From: Variovorax sp. V93
Lineage (GTDB): Bacteria; Pseudomonadota; Gammaproteobacteria; Burkholderiales; Burkholderiaceae_C
NCBI RefSeq assembly: GCF_041154485.1
Contig: NZ_AP028669.1
Location: 4,588,001-4,652,000, forward strand
Reading direction: 5' to 3'
Length of the DNA: 64,000 bases
The position numbers were made by a program, and so were the translations under genes. Below the pieces are notes generated by a model. The model did no database searches. It was not told the origin of the DNA and was given only the letters and a program-made list of their open reading frames with translations. Positions 28,695 through 37,440 of this stretch are shown in pieces; the first letter of the stretch is position 1; every line of letters begins with the position of its first letter.

Positions 28695-30224
28695 TCAGTC
28701 CACCGGGCGCTCGACGGCGAACTCGTCAGGCTTCTTGGGCTTGACGAACGCCAGCGCCTTGGAGATCAGCGGCCAGAACAGCAGCAGCAGCGCGAGGGTG
28801 GTGATGCCGCCGACCAGCGGGTTCGAGAACATGATCGTCACGTCGCCCTGCGAGACCAGCATGGCCTGGCGGAACGAGTCTTCCGCCTTGTCGCCGAGCA
28901 CCAGCGCCAGCACCAGCGGCGCCAGCGGAAAGTCGAGCTTCTTGAACAGGTAGCCCACCACGCCGAAGCCGAGCATGAACCAGATGTCGAGCATCGCGTT
29001 GTGCACCGTGTAGGCGCCGATGGCGCAGATCACGATGATCACCGGCGCAATGATCGAGAACGGAATGCGCAGGATCGAAGCGAACAGCGGCACCGTGCTC
29101 AGCACCACGATCAGGCCCACGATGTTGCCCAGGTACATGCTGGCGATCAGGCCCCAGACGAAGTCCTTCTGCTCGACGAACAGCAGCGGCCCGGGCTGCA
29201 GGCCCCAGATCAGCAGGCCGCCCAGCAGCACCGCGGCGGTGGGCGAGCCCGGAATGCCGAGTGCCAGCATCGGCAGCAGCGCGCTGGTGCCGGCGGCGTG
29301 CGCCGCGGTCTCGGGGGCCACCACGCCCTCCATCTGGCCGGTGCCGAACTTGGAGCCGCGCTTGGACATCTTCTTGGCCAGGCCGTAGGCCATGAACGAA
29401 GCCGGTGTGGCGCCGCCAGGCGTGATGCCCATCCAGATGCCGATCAGCGAGCTGCGCAGCGAGGTCACCCAGTACTGCGGCAGCTGCTTCCAGGTCTGCA
29501 GCACCACCTTGGGATCGATCTTCGCGCTCTTGCCCGAGAACTTCAGGCCCTCTTCCATCGACAGCAGGATCTCGCCGATGCCGAACAGGCCGATCACCGC
29601 AATCAGGAAGTCGAAGCCGCGCATCAGCTCCGACTGGCCGAAGGTGAGCCGCAGCTGGCCCGTGACCGTGTCCATGCCCACGCTGGCCAGCGCGAAGCCG
29701 AGCGCCATCGACGCCAGGATCTTGAACGGCGAGCCCTTGCCCATGCCCACGAAGCTGCAGAAGGTCAGCAGGTATACCGCAAAGAATTCGGGCGAGCCGA
29801 ACTTGAGCGCGAACTTGGCCACCAGCGGCGCCAGGAAGGTGATCATGATCACCGCCAGCAGCGCGCCGACGAACGACGAGGTGAAGGCCGTGGTCAGCGC
29901 GGCGCCCGCATTGCCCTGCTGCGCCATCGGGTAGCCGTCGAAGGTGGTGGCCACCGACCACGGCTCGCCCGGGATGTTGAACAGGATGGAGGTGATGGCC
30001 CCGCCGAACAGCGCCCCCCAGTAGATGCACGACAGCATGATGATCGCCGAGGTCGGCGACATCGTGAACGTGAGGGGCAGCAGGATCGCCACGCCGTTGG
30101 CGCCGCCCAATCCCGGGAGCACGCCGATCAGCACCCCCAGGATGATGCCGACGAACATCAGGCCGATGTTCATCGGCGTGAGGATTACCGAGAAGCCCTG
30201 CATCAGGGCACTGATTTCATCCAT
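28695..30224 (-). CDS. tctA: Tripartite tricarboxylate transporter, large membrane subunit
   Basis: 509 residues, about 12 membrane helices. TctA signatures: VGIILGVLIGVLPGLGGANGVAILLPLTF near the N-terminus, MLSCIYWGALFGGAITSILFNIPGEPWSVATTFDGYPMAQQG, WMGITPGGATPASFMAYG, and GIPGSPTAAVLLGGLLIWGL. Forms the permease with TctB and is fed by the periplasmic TctC. The family carries citrate and other organic acids; next to oxalate genes the substrate may be a related acid, but that is inferred. Confidence 0.94.
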   Translation of the reverse strand: MDEISALMQGFSVILTPMNIGLMFVGIILGVLIGVLPGLGGANGVAILLPLTFTMSPTSAIIMLSCIYWGALFGGAITSILFNIPGEPWSVATTFDGYPMAQQGNAGAALTTAFTSSFVGALLAVIMITFLAPLVAKFALKFGSPEFFAVYLLTFCSFVGMGKGSPFKILASMALGFALASVGMDTVTGQLRLTFGQSELMRGFDFLIAVIGLFGIGEILLSMEEGLKFSGKSAKIDPKVVLQTWKQLPQYWVTSLRSSLIGIWMGITPGGATPASFMAYGLAKKMSKRGSKFGTGQMEGVVAPETAAHAAGTSALLPMLALGIPGSPTAAVLLGGLLIWGLQPGPLLFVEQKDFVWGLIASMYLGNIVGLIVVLSTVPLFASILRIPFSIIAPVIIVICAIGAYTVHNAMLDIWFMLGFGVVGYLFKKLDFPLAPLVLALVLGDKAEDSFRQAMLVSQGDVTIMFSNPLVGGITTLALLLLFWPLISKALAFVKPKKPDEFAVERPVD

Positions 30225-30245
30225 TTCGCGTTTGCTCCGTGAGAT

Positions 30246-30770
30246 TCAGTAGCCGAGAAACCGGAGAGGATCGAGCGCGCCCTTGAACAGCGGCACCTTG
30301 AACCACACCTCGAACATGCAGAAGAACACCACATTGACGACCAGCGCCGCAATGGCGCTCTTCACCCACGAGTACTTGCCCAGCAACACCATGAACAGCG
30401 CGATGTAGATCGCCGATGCCACATACAGGCCGAGCAACGAGATCGCCCCCACGTACACCGTGGCCGGCAGCAGCACCGACAGCACGCGCTTGAGCTGCAC
30501 CGAGTCGACGAAGACCTCGGTCTTCCTGTGCTTGCCCAGCAATGCCTGGTACAGGATGCCGGCGCCCGAGATCGTGATGATCACGCCGATGTAGAAGGGG
30601 AAGTACCCCGCGCCGGGCCCGTCGCTGGTCCAGCCCGAGCCCAGCCGCTGGCTCTCGTAGATCACCACCAGGCCGATGGCCACCAGGACCAGTGCGACCA
30701 CTGCTTCGACCACGTGGGTCGCTACGCCGGTGCGCACCGGACCGTCTGCAGAATTCTCTTCGTGCTCCAT
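30246..30770 (-). CDS. tctB: Tripartite tricarboxylate transporter, small membrane subunit
   Basis: 174 residues with four predicted membrane helices (residues about 20-38, 55-74, 95-125, 135-160), the usual TctB form; VIGLVVIYESQRLGSGWTSDGPGAGYFPFYIG is characteristic. Lies between tctC and tctA, 21 bp from tctA. Start ATG at 30770. Confidence 0.9.
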   Translation of the reverse strand: MEHEENSADGPVRTGVATHVVEAVVALVLVAIGLVVIYESQRLGSGWTSDGPGAGYFPFYIGVIITISGAGILYQALLGKHRKTEVFVDSVQLKRVLSVLLPATVYVGAISLLGLYVASAIYIALFMVLLGKYSWVKSAIAALVVNVVFFCMFEVWFKVPLFKGALDPLRFLGY

Positions 30771-30826
30771 GGAGTCCCCATCGTTCGTGTGTATGCCGTG
30801 AAACCCAAAGTGCAGCGCTCCGCCCC

Positions 30827-30844
30827 GCCGCCCCTGCGGGCGGC
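30827..30844. repeat. Intercistronic hairpin between tctC and tctB
   Basis: Perfect 7-bp GC stem GCCGCCC (30827-30833) / GGGCGGC (30838-30844) with a 4-nt loop in the 116-bp tctC-tctB gap. No T-run. Binding-protein genes are often expressed above their permeases through such structures; this is inference. Confidence 0.4.
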
Positions 30845-30886
30845 CGTCTCGTCAGGCAAGGAGCGCCGCGCGACGCTCGATGATTG

Positions 30887-31912
30887 CTACTTGCTGCTGG
30901 CCAGGAAGCCGGCTTCCGTCATCAGCGTGCGGTGCGTGGCTTCCGCTTCCGTGAGCCATTTGGTGAACGCGTCGCCGGTCATGAAGGTCGGGTTGAAGGC
31001 GCCCTTCTCCATGTATTCCTTCCAGTCCGGCGTGGCAGCGATCTTGGTCAGCAGGTCCACGTAGAAGGCGAGCTGGTCGGGCGTCACGCCGGCGGGCATG
31101 AAGATGCCGCGCAGCATCGTGTACTTGGTGGGCACGCCGGCTTCCTTGCAGGTGGGGACATCGTTCCACGACTGCGTCTCCGTCACCTTGGCCTTGAACG
31201 GCATGCGCTGGTCGTCGAACACGCACAGCGCGCGCAGCTTGCCCGCACGCCACTGGGCCACCGCCTCGATCGGGTTGTTGACGGTCGACTGCACGTGGCC
31301 ACCCACCAGCTGCACCGCCACCTCGCCGCCGCCCTTGAACGGCACGTAGATGAACTTGGTGCCGGTGGCCTTCTCGAGCGCCACCGTGATGATCTGGTCT
31401 TCCTGCTTGGAGCCGGTGCCGGCCATCTTGAACTTGTTCGGGCCCGCCGCCTTGGCCGCCGCGATGAACTCCGAGGCGTTCTTGTACGGCTGCTCGGCGT
31501 TGGTCCACAGCACGAACTGGTCGAGCGCCATCATCGCGACCGGCGTCATGTCCTTCCAGTTGAAGGGCACGCCGGTGGCCATGGGCGTGGTGAACAGGTT
31601 GGACAGCGAGATGATGATCTTGTGCGGATCGCCCTTGGCTTCCTTCACGGCAAGAAAGCCCTCGGCCCCCGCGCCGCCCGACTTGTTGACGACGATCAGC
31701 GGCTCCTTCATCAGCTTGTACTTGATGACGATGCCCTGCAACAGCCGGCCCATCTGGTCGGCGCCGCCGCCTGTGCCCGCCGGGATCACGAACTCCACCG
31801 GCTTGGTGGGCTCCCATGCGGAGGCTGGCGCAGCGACCGCGAGCGCCAACATGGCTGCGGTGAAGACCTTGGCCCGACAAGCGCGGGTGCGCGAAAAGAA
31901 GTTCTTCATCAT
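30887..31912 (-). CDS. tctC: TctC/Bug-family periplasmic solute-binding protein
   Basis: 341 residues with a signal peptide (MMKNFFSRTRACRAKVFTAAMLALAVAAPASA, cleavage after ASA near residue 32) and the Bug fold: WEPTKPVEFVIPAGTGGGADQMGRLLQ at the ligand-binding N-terminus and KLRALCVFDDQRM further on. It is the first gene of tctC-tctB-tctA-CMK/BON. An Fnr-type dyad is 94 bp upstream, tying the transporter to the oxalate genes. The ligand cannot be read from sequence. Confidence 0.92.
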   Translation of the reverse strand: MMKNFFSRTRACRAKVFTAAMLALAVAAPASAWEPTKPVEFVIPAGTGGGADQMGRLLQGIVIKYKLMKEPLIVVNKSGGAGAEGFLAVKEAKGDPHKIIISLSNLFTTPMATGVPFNWKDMTPVAMMALDQFVLWTNAEQPYKNASEFIAAAKAAGPNKFKMAGTGSKQEDQIITVALEKATGTKFIYVPFKGGGEVAVQLVGGHVQSTVNNPIEAVAQWRAGKLRALCVFDDQRMPFKAKVTETQSWNDVPTCKEAGVPTKYTMLRGIFMPAGVTPDQLAFYVDLLTKIAATPDWKEYMEKGAFNPTFMTGDAFTKWLTEAEATHRTLMTEAGFLASSK

Positions 31913-32005
31913 GTTGTCTCCTGTGTAAGGTGCGCTCTTTTTTTTGTGGATCTGAGCCGAGATGCGAACAGGGGCGATGGTGCGCGCAGGAAGAACTCAG
32001 CCTGC

Positions 32006-32019
32006 TTGACCATGGTCAA
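32006..32019. promoter_or_regulatory. Fnr-type dyad upstream of tctC
   Basis: TTGACCATGGTCAA, a perfect 14-bp palindrome, in the 314-bp gap between tctC (start 31912) and the 78-aa gene (start 32227). The position relative to tctC (94 bp from its start codon) is like that at oxc. The rest of the gap holds the shared 16-mer at 32172 and nothing else I can name. Confidence 0.7.
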
Positions 32020-32171
32020 CTTTTCCAAGATTTTGTCTTGGGGTTAGCCCGCGCCGATTGCCGGGCAGACACGGGCTTGGCGGCGGAGCCATCAAGGGAA
32101 ACGGCACGCGGACGAGCGCATGCCACGGCACCGATCGCGTGCACTTTTTGCCTTGCATCCAGGTGAAATCC

Positions 32172-32187
32172 GGGTAAACCCTAAAAT
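32172..32187 (+). promoter_or_regulatory. Shared promoter-like 16-mer, second copy
   Basis: GGGTAAACCCTAAAAT, identical to 14578-14593; the start codon of the small gene follows 55 bp after the first base (64 bp in the other case). Confidence 0.5.
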
Positions 32188-32226
32188 AGCCTCTATTCCC
32201 GACCACCCCATTCCAGGAGTTCCCGT

Positions 32227-32463
32227 ATGTCCACCCTTGACCGATCGACCAGCGCGAGCGCATCCGGTGGCTTGGCTGGCGCGCTCAAGGCGTTCGCCGA
32301 AGAGGCCAGCGTGCTCGTTCAGGCCTTGCTGAGCCCCGGCAAGGTGATCGAGGAAGTCGAGCAGATGCGCGCGCTGCAGGTGCGCGCCAACCGCATCGAG
32401 GCCACCGACCCGCTGCGCGCCGACGTGCTGCGCTGGCACGCCTCGCGCATCGGCCTGCGCTGA
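32227..32463 (+). CDS. 78-aa protein, paralogue of the one at 12551
   Basis: Same length as the 12551 protein and closely alike from residue about 30 to the end (VEQMRALQV, IEATDPLRADVLR, ASRIGLR). The N-terminus differs and is Ser/Thr rich (MSTLDRSTSASASGG). AGGAG is 7 bp before ATG. It marks the right edge of the oxalate locus as the other marks the left edge. Unknown function; predicted soluble and helical. Confidence 0.8.
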   Translation: MSTLDRSTSASASGGLAGALKAFAEEASVLVQALLSPGKVIEEVEQMRALQVRANRIEATDPLRADVLRWHASRIGLR

Positions 32464-32515
32464 GCCGGCCGCTGCGCGGCGGCGCGCCGAACTGGTAAAG
32501 TCCGGGCCGCCCTCC

Positions 32516-32590
32516 GTCTTCGTAGTTCAATGGATAGAACGGGGTCCTCCTAAGACTCAGATACAGGTTCGATTCCTGTCGAAGGCACCA
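32516..32590 (+). tRNA. tRNA-Arg (anticodon CCU)
   Basis: Full cloverleaf: acceptor GTCTTCG / CGAAGGC, anticodon stem GGGTC / GACTC with loop CTCCTAA (anticodon CCT, reading AGG), T-arm ACAGG-TTCGATT-CCTGT, and encoded CCA at 32588-32590. It is the insertion target of the integrase that follows. Confidence 0.95.
32570..32583 (+). repeat. Candidate attachment repeat in tRNA-Arg (integrase side)
   Basis: CGATTCCTGTCGAA, from the T-loop into the acceptor stem, repeated exactly at 37426-37439. GGCACCGCATC at 32592-32602 also recurs at 37445-37455 with slightly different spacing. Together they mark the likely ends of an element of about 4.9 kb. Confidence 0.5.
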
Positions 32591-32624
32591 TGGCACCGCA
32601 TCACGGCGCCTCACCCAGCATCAG

Positions 32625-32657
32625 AAACCCGCACGCTCCAAGGCGTAGCGGGTTTTT
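32625..32657 (+). terminator. Rho-independent terminator after tRNA-Arg
   Basis: Stem AAACCCGC (32625-32632) / GCGGGTTT (32648-32655) with an inner ACGC/GCGT stem, followed by more T residues. Confidence 0.75.
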
Positions 32658-32765
32658 CTTTGCCTCGCGACGACGCGCGGCGTAGCGATCCCATCGCACG
32701 GAAATACCGTTACTTTTGCCGGTATCCCGGAAATCCCCGTGACGAGATACCGTTGAGGAGTGGAG

Positions 32766-33995
32766 ATGGCACTGACAGACACGTTTGTTCGGCAGGTGAA
32801 GCCCACCGGGAAAGCCATCGGCGACAAATATGCCGACGGCGCCGGCATGTACCTGCTGGTGAAGACTGCCGGGAAATACTGGCGAATGGATTACACCTTC
32901 GCCGGCAAGCGGAAAACGCTGGCGCTGGGAACCTACCCAGAGGTCTCGCTGGCCAAAGCCGGGGATCGCCGCGCCGCCGCCCGCGAGCTGCTGGCAGACG
33001 GGACTGACCCGAGCGCGGCCAAGCGCGAAGAAAAGAGAGCCAGAGCCGACGCAGCGGCGAATACGTTCGAGGCGGTTGCGCACGAGTGGCTGGGAAAGAC
33101 TGCGGCCAAACGAGCGAGCGGAACGCAGCTCAAGGTCAAGACATGGCTCGAGAAGGACGTGTTCCCCTTCATCGGCAAGATGCCCATGTCCACCATCGGT
33201 CCGCGCGACATTCTGGAGCGAGTTGTCCGCAAGCTGGAAGCACGCGGCGCGATCGATACCGCCCATCGCGTCAAGCAGCTTTGCGGGCAGGTGTTTCGCT
33301 TCGCAGTGGTGTCAGGCCTGGCAGAGAGGGACGTGACCACCGATCTGAGCGAAGCTCTGGCCTCGAAAGCGACCAAGCACTTCGCCGCCGTTACCGAGCC
33401 CAAGCGGGTCGCAGACCTGATGCGCTCGATCCATGCCTATAGCGGCCACCCCACCACCGTTGCCGCGCTGAAGCTTTCCCCTCTGCTATTTGTCCGGCCT
33501 GGCGAGTTGCGCACCGCGGAATGGGCTGAGATCGACTTGGACGCGGCCGAGTGGCGCATCGCCGGCCCGAAGATGAAAATGAAGGTCGATCACGTCGTGC
33601 CGCTGGCAACCCAAGCGGTGGAGATCCTGCGGAACCTCCACCCGATCACAGGCCATGGACGGTTTGTGTTTCCCAGCATACGGACGGGTGAACGCCCCAT
33701 GAGCGAGAACACGATCAACGCCGCTCTGCGCGGGATGGGCTACAGCGCCGAAGTCCACACGGCCCATGGCTTCAGGGCAACCGCGCGGACCATCATGGAC
33801 GAGGTGCTCGGCGAGCGCGTGGACTTCATCGAGCACCAGCTCTCCCACATGGTCAGGGATACCAACGGTCGTGCGTACAACCGCACCGCACATCTCCCCG
33901 CGCGTCGGGAAATGATGCAGCGCTGGGCGGACTACCTGGACAAGCTGCGCATCGGTGCCGACGTGCTTCCCTTGAAGCCGCGCCAGATGACATAG
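32766..33995 (+). CDS. P4-type tyrosine integrase
   Basis: 409 residues. N-terminal DUF4102-type arm domain (LTDTFVRQVKPTGKAIGDKYADGAGMYLLV...), SAM-like core-binding part, and catalytic domain with RPGELR (first Arg), HTAHGFRATART (His-x-x-Arg) and the tyrosine in GRAYNRTAHLPARREMMQRWADYLD. The ATG at 32766 has GAGGAG 5 bp before it and is preferred to the GTG at 32760. Located 176 bp after tRNA-Arg(CCU) and pointing away from it, the usual layout of tRNA-targeting islands. Appears intact. Confidence 0.94.
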   Translation: MALTDTFVRQVKPTGKAIGDKYADGAGMYLLVKTAGKYWRMDYTFAGKRKTLALGTYPEVSLAKAGDRRAAARELLADGTDPSAAKREEKRARADAAANTFEAVAHEWLGKTAAKRASGTQLKVKTWLEKDVFPFIGKMPMSTIGPRDILERVVRKLEARGAIDTAHRVKQLCGQVFRFAVVSGLAERDVTTDLSEALASKATKHFAAVTEPKRVADLMRSIHAYSGHPTTVAALKLSPLLFVRPGELRTAEWAEIDLDAAEWRIAGPKMKMKVDHVVPLATQAVEILRNLHPITGHGRFVFPSIRTGERPMSENTINAALRGMGYSAEVHTAHGFRATARTIMDEVLGERVDFIEHQLSHMVRDTNGRAYNRTAHLPARREMMQRWADYLDKLRIGADVLPLKPRQMT

Positions 33996-34400
33996 CGCCA
34001 AGTCCGCGCGCTCCTGCGCGGCATCGCTATGCCCATGCCGACCTACCTCAGCGGAGGGAGCGTGGGAGACTTTCGCCCGCGGTGCGGGCCCCTGGTGATC
34101 TCATCTGAATGGAGGCGCAATGAATAAACAAATTGGATTGCGTTCCGGAACGCCGACCTATGACCGGGCGGTGTTCGAGTGTGGCGCGACGATCTGGCTG
34201 AGAGGCGCGCGACAATCTGGATGAGAACAGTGTCGCAGCAAGGGGATGATGCCGGCATTGATTTCGTTTTTTCTACTCTTTTTTCGCCCGTCCACATTCC
34301 AAGGACGTTCGTAGCGGGCTACGCCCTCGCAGTCGCACGGCATGCGGGAACGGGAACACGGCCTACGCATCGACTGCGGCCTTGAGAAGGGCAAAGAGCC
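33996..34400. other. Gap of decayed mobile DNA
   Basis: No convincing gene. Codon use and base composition are less GC-biased than around it. A 34-codon frame (MNKQIGLRSGTPTYDRAVFE...) begins at about 34120 but is unsupported. It contains the two degenerate 20-mers described separately. Probably remnants of insertion sequences inside the integrative element. Confidence 0.5.
34184..34226. repeat. Two degenerate direct 20-mers, insertion-sequence-end-like
   Basis: GCGCGACGATCTGGCTGAGA (34184-34203) and GCGCGACAATCTGGATGAGA (34207-34226), 18 of 20 identical, 23 bp apart. Closely spaced repeated motifs of this kind are typical of IS21-family ends; the assignment to a family is tentative. Confidence 0.4.
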
Positions 34401-34568
34401 TCAGACAGGCGTTCTCACATCGATGCCGCCAGGCTGTCCGTGTAGCACGGTTCGTGCAGGTAGAGAATTCTTTGCTGGATAACCCAGCTGCCGGATCGTG
34501 GGTCTGACGCGTTTGCCAAGCTTGCTGAAGAGCTCAACGGCTCGCATTCGATCTTCGTAGGAATACAT
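34401..34568 (-). pseudogene. Truncated IS3-family transposase OrfA
   Basis: Reads MYSYEDRMRAVELFSKLGKRVRPTIRQLGYPAKNSL from the ATG at 34568, the conserved N-terminus of IS3-group OrfA proteins; after about residue 36 the sequence no longer resembles them and stops at residue 55. The flank just upstream (TGGACCACC and CGAAAACTTGGACC-like bases at 34580-34600) looks like an IS terminal region. Only the first third of OrfA remains and no OrfB is present. Confidence 0.7.
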
Positions 34569-34638
34569 GAACTACCTTTTGGTGGTCCAAGTTTTCGTCC
34601 GCACCCCCTGGGGTCAGAGATCGGCGGAATCCAACAGG

Positions 34639-36954
34639 TCAGTAGTCCAGCCGGACTGTCAGTCCCAGCGTGCGCGGCGTCCCGACCGATGCCACGTAGG
34701 CACCGTTCGCGGTCGCGGCCACGGTCGGGAAATACTTCTTGTCGAGCGCGTTGCGCAACCAAAGCGAAATGCTCCAGATTTCATTGCCCCGTGCGACCTT
34801 CCAACCGGTGGCGAGGTTCAGCAGGCCATAGGCCGGGATGCGCGAGTGGACCGACCCGTCGAGCGTGCCGTCCTGTGCGGACCGCCACGCGTAGGCCGCT
34901 GAAACGAAGTGCTGGGTGGTGGGGCTCACGGACCTGCGGTATTCGGCGCCCACGTTGAATGTCCAGCGCGGCGTCCCGGCAACCTGCCGTCCGGTCAGGC
35001 TGCAGCGCCCCTGCGGCATGAACGCGCGTTCTGACGGACAAGGCGCGTCCTCATAGCGTCGATAGCGTGCATCGTTGAAGGCAGCGTTGGCCCACACGGT
35101 CAGCCCGCGCGTCGGTCGCGCAGTGGCATCCAGCTCCAGTCCCCGGCTACGGAGATCGCCCGCATTCGTGAGGATCTCGACGTAGTTGCCCGCGCCTGCG
35201 CCGGCGGGCACGAACATCGACGTCTGGTAGCCGCGCACGCCTGCCGAGAAGGCGTTCAGGTTGAGTGTCAGGCGATCATTCCACAGGCTGCTCTTGACGC
35301 CGACGTCCAGGCTGTCGACACGTTCGGGCCCGATGATCAGCGACGAGGCGCCGAGCGGGCCGGGAGCGGCACCCGGCCCCGCCAGATTGATCCCGCCCGA
35401 TCGCTCGCCGTGCGAAAAGCTCGCGTAGCCGATCGCATCGTCATCCAGCCGGTAGCTCGAACCCAGGAGCGCCGATGGGCTGGTCTTCCGGATGGCCAGG
35501 GGGCCTGTGTCGTAGGCACCAAGCACGATCGGACGATTGCGCAGGAACGCGGTGGCAGCGGCACCACCGGTCGAATCGCCGCGATGGGTGCGCCCGTCCT
35601 TGCGCTCCTGCGTGATGCGCAGGCCGGCCGTGAGGTCGAGCCTGGACGTGGCGTGCCAGGTGGCTTGGGAGAAGAGCGCGAAGCTCTCCGTGTCGAGCGC
35701 GCCGAAGCTCACGGTGCTCGCGTTGGCGAGCACCGGCAAGGACGTTCCCTGCAGAACGATGTCCGCCCGCGGGCCGAACACGGTGAATATCTCGTTGCGC
35801 ATGCGCTGGCGCATGTAGAACGCGCCCACCACATAGTCGACCGCACCGCCGGTGGGCCCCGCGTAGCGCAGCTCCTGCGAGAACTGCTGCTGGCGCACGC
35901 GGGAGCCGCCGTCGATCAGCACGGGGATATTGAGGTTGTCATTGGTCGTCGGCACGAACTTCCATGAGCGGCCGGCGGTGATGGACGTGACGGTGGCGCC
36001 GGACCCGAGCTTCCAGCTCGCTTCGGCCGACACGCCACCCTGGTCGAGATCGACCCGCTCTACGCCGTCGGTGTTGACCGCATAGCGCCGCGGGTCGGTG
36101 ACGATGCCGGTGGCGCCGCCGGCCCGTGCGCGGGCTGCCGCCGGTCCGCTTCCCAGCGAGTAGATGACGCGGGTGCCGTACGTGGAGCGCTCGCGGTGCG
36201 CATCTGCGATCAGGCGCAGGCTGAAGGCGTCGCCACGGCGCAGCAGCCACTGGCCGCGAATGCCGGATCGATTGCCTCCGTTGACGCTGCCGCCATCGTA
36301 GATGTTCTCGATGTTGCCGCGTTCATGGGTGCCGTACACCAGCAGCCGGCCCGCCGTCTCTTCCGACAAGGCGCCCGAGAAGATGGCTTGCCCCTGCGCA
36401 AGGCCGCGCTGTCCGATCGAGAGTTGCAGGCTGCGCTCGGTCTCGCGGCTCGGCGGCCGCGTGTGCAACGCCAGCACGCCAGCGGTCGTGTTCTTGCCGA
36501 ATAGCGTCCCTTGTGGGCCGCGCAGCAGGTCCACGCGCTCGATGTCGAGCAGGTCGAATGTCGCCATGCCCGCGCGGCCCAGGTAGACGTTGTCGAGGTA
36601 GATGCCGGTGCTGCCCTCGAGGCCGTCGTTCGATGGATTCCTGCCGACGCCGCGCACCGCGATGGCCGATTGCCGCGGATCGCCGAAGGTGATGCTGGTA
36701 CTCGGCAACCATTGCTGCAGGTCTTCGAGCCGCCAGCTTTGCTGCGTCTCGAGGGCCTCCCCATCGATCGAAGTCAGCGGGATCGGAACTTGCTGGGCGG
36801 CTTCCGAACGGCCCCTGGCATCCACGGTGATGGCGGGGAGCGTTTCGCCATCGTCCAAAGGCGTCGGCTGTGCATGGGCCTCCAGGGCGAACCCGAGGGC
36901 GAGCGCGCTGACGGCCAGGGAACGGGCGAGGAGATCGCATGGGCAGAAGGACAT
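34639..36954 (-). CDS. TonB-dependent outer-membrane receptor
   Basis: 771 residues, signal peptide ending in EAHAQ (about residue 29). Plug domain: SITFGDPRQSAIAVRGVGRNPSNDGLEGSTGIYLDNVYLGRAG ... DIERVDLLRGPQGTLFGKNTTAGVLALHTRPP; the barrel ends in LGLTVRLDY with a C-terminal aromatic. No clear TonB box consensus could be fixed, though LPAITVDA near residue 40 is in the right place. It is of the FecA/catecholate-receptor-like type that takes up siderophores, or of the type for other ligands. It is the main cargo of the tRNA-Arg element and has no siderophore, TonB or sigma-factor genes beside it. Confidence 0.9.
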   Translation of the reverse strand: MSFCPCDLLARSLAVSALALGFALEAHAQPTPLDDGETLPAITVDARGRSEAAQQVPIPLTSIDGEALETQQSWRLEDLQQWLPSTSITFGDPRQSAIAVRGVGRNPSNDGLEGSTGIYLDNVYLGRAGMATFDLLDIERVDLLRGPQGTLFGKNTTAGVLALHTRPPSRETERSLQLSIGQRGLAQGQAIFSGALSEETAGRLLVYGTHERGNIENIYDGGSVNGGNRSGIRGQWLLRRGDAFSLRLIADAHRERSTYGTRVIYSLGSGPAAARARAGGATGIVTDPRRYAVNTDGVERVDLDQGGVSAEASWKLGSGATVTSITAGRSWKFVPTTNDNLNIPVLIDGGSRVRQQQFSQELRYAGPTGGAVDYVVGAFYMRQRMRNEIFTVFGPRADIVLQGTSLPVLANASTVSFGALDTESFALFSQATWHATSRLDLTAGLRITQERKDGRTHRGDSTGGAAATAFLRNRPIVLGAYDTGPLAIRKTSPSALLGSSYRLDDDAIGYASFSHGERSGGINLAGPGAAPGPLGASSLIIGPERVDSLDVGVKSSLWNDRLTLNLNAFSAGVRGYQTSMFVPAGAGAGNYVEILTNAGDLRSRGLELDATARPTRGLTVWANAAFNDARYRRYEDAPCPSERAFMPQGRCSLTGRQVAGTPRWTFNVGAEYRRSVSPTTQHFVSAAYAWRSAQDGTLDGSVHSRIPAYGLLNLATGWKVARGNEIWSISLWLRNALDKKYFPTVAATANGAYVASVGTPRTLGLTVRLDY

Positions 36955-36968
36955 GCGCGTACTCTAGT

Positions 36969-37058
36969 GAACGCGCGCTGATCACCGCCAGCCGCCAGCG
37001 CCTGGCCGGCGCGGTCAATGCCGAGCTCACCTGGCTGTACTGGACCGTCGGGCAGCGC
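36969..37058 (+). pseudogene. Fragment of a YhcG/DUF1016 nuclease N-terminus
   Basis: Thirty residues (ERALITASRQRLAGAVNAEL followed by TWLYWTVGQR) match the conserved start of the YhcG (DUF1016/PDDEXK-associated) family, after which the frame turns into unrelated Arg-rich sequence. No C-terminal nuclease part is found downstream. Looks like debris of an island gene. Confidence 0.5.
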
Positions 37059-37425
37059 CGCCCGGTGGCGGCGTCGACCCGGAGCAGGCCGAGCGGTTGG
37101 CGGCCGAGGAGGCGGCGCGGTCGTCTTCCGGAGCAGCGGCAACAGCGGTGGGGCAAGCCGGCGGTGGCTGCTGCGGCATCAGCCGAGGCGCCTGCGTTAG
37201 CTGCGAGGAATCAGGCTTTCAGCAGATCGGCAGTTCGAAATGAACGCCGAAGATCAGTACAGCTTGATCTCGGAAGGCCCGTCGACCGCAGCGTCGACAA
37301 ATCGGCTCGAAGGGGTCCTCCTACGATGCATCCAAGCCATGGATTGAAGTTCGACGGTACTTTTGTTGGTATCTTTTTTGTGCCAGCCCAAAAAATTCAA
37401 TATATGCGGATTTTTGACATACCTG
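37059..37425. other. Low-GC gap at the right end of the tRNA-Arg element
   Basis: No gene recognised. Base composition becomes clearly more AT-rich toward 37340-37425 (runs of T and A), unlike the surrounding chromosome, consistent with foreign DNA next to the repeat at 37426. Confidence 0.5.
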
Positions 37426-37439
37426 CGATTCCTGTCGAA
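37426..37439 (+). repeat. Candidate attachment repeat, distal end
   Basis: CGATTCCTGTCGAA, identical to 32570-32583 in tRNA-Arg. It lies immediately after the stop codon of the convergent AraC gene. The last acceptor bases differ from the tRNA (CTCAC in place of GGCACCAT), so the copy is partial or decayed. Confidence 0.5.
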
Positions 37440-37440
37440 C

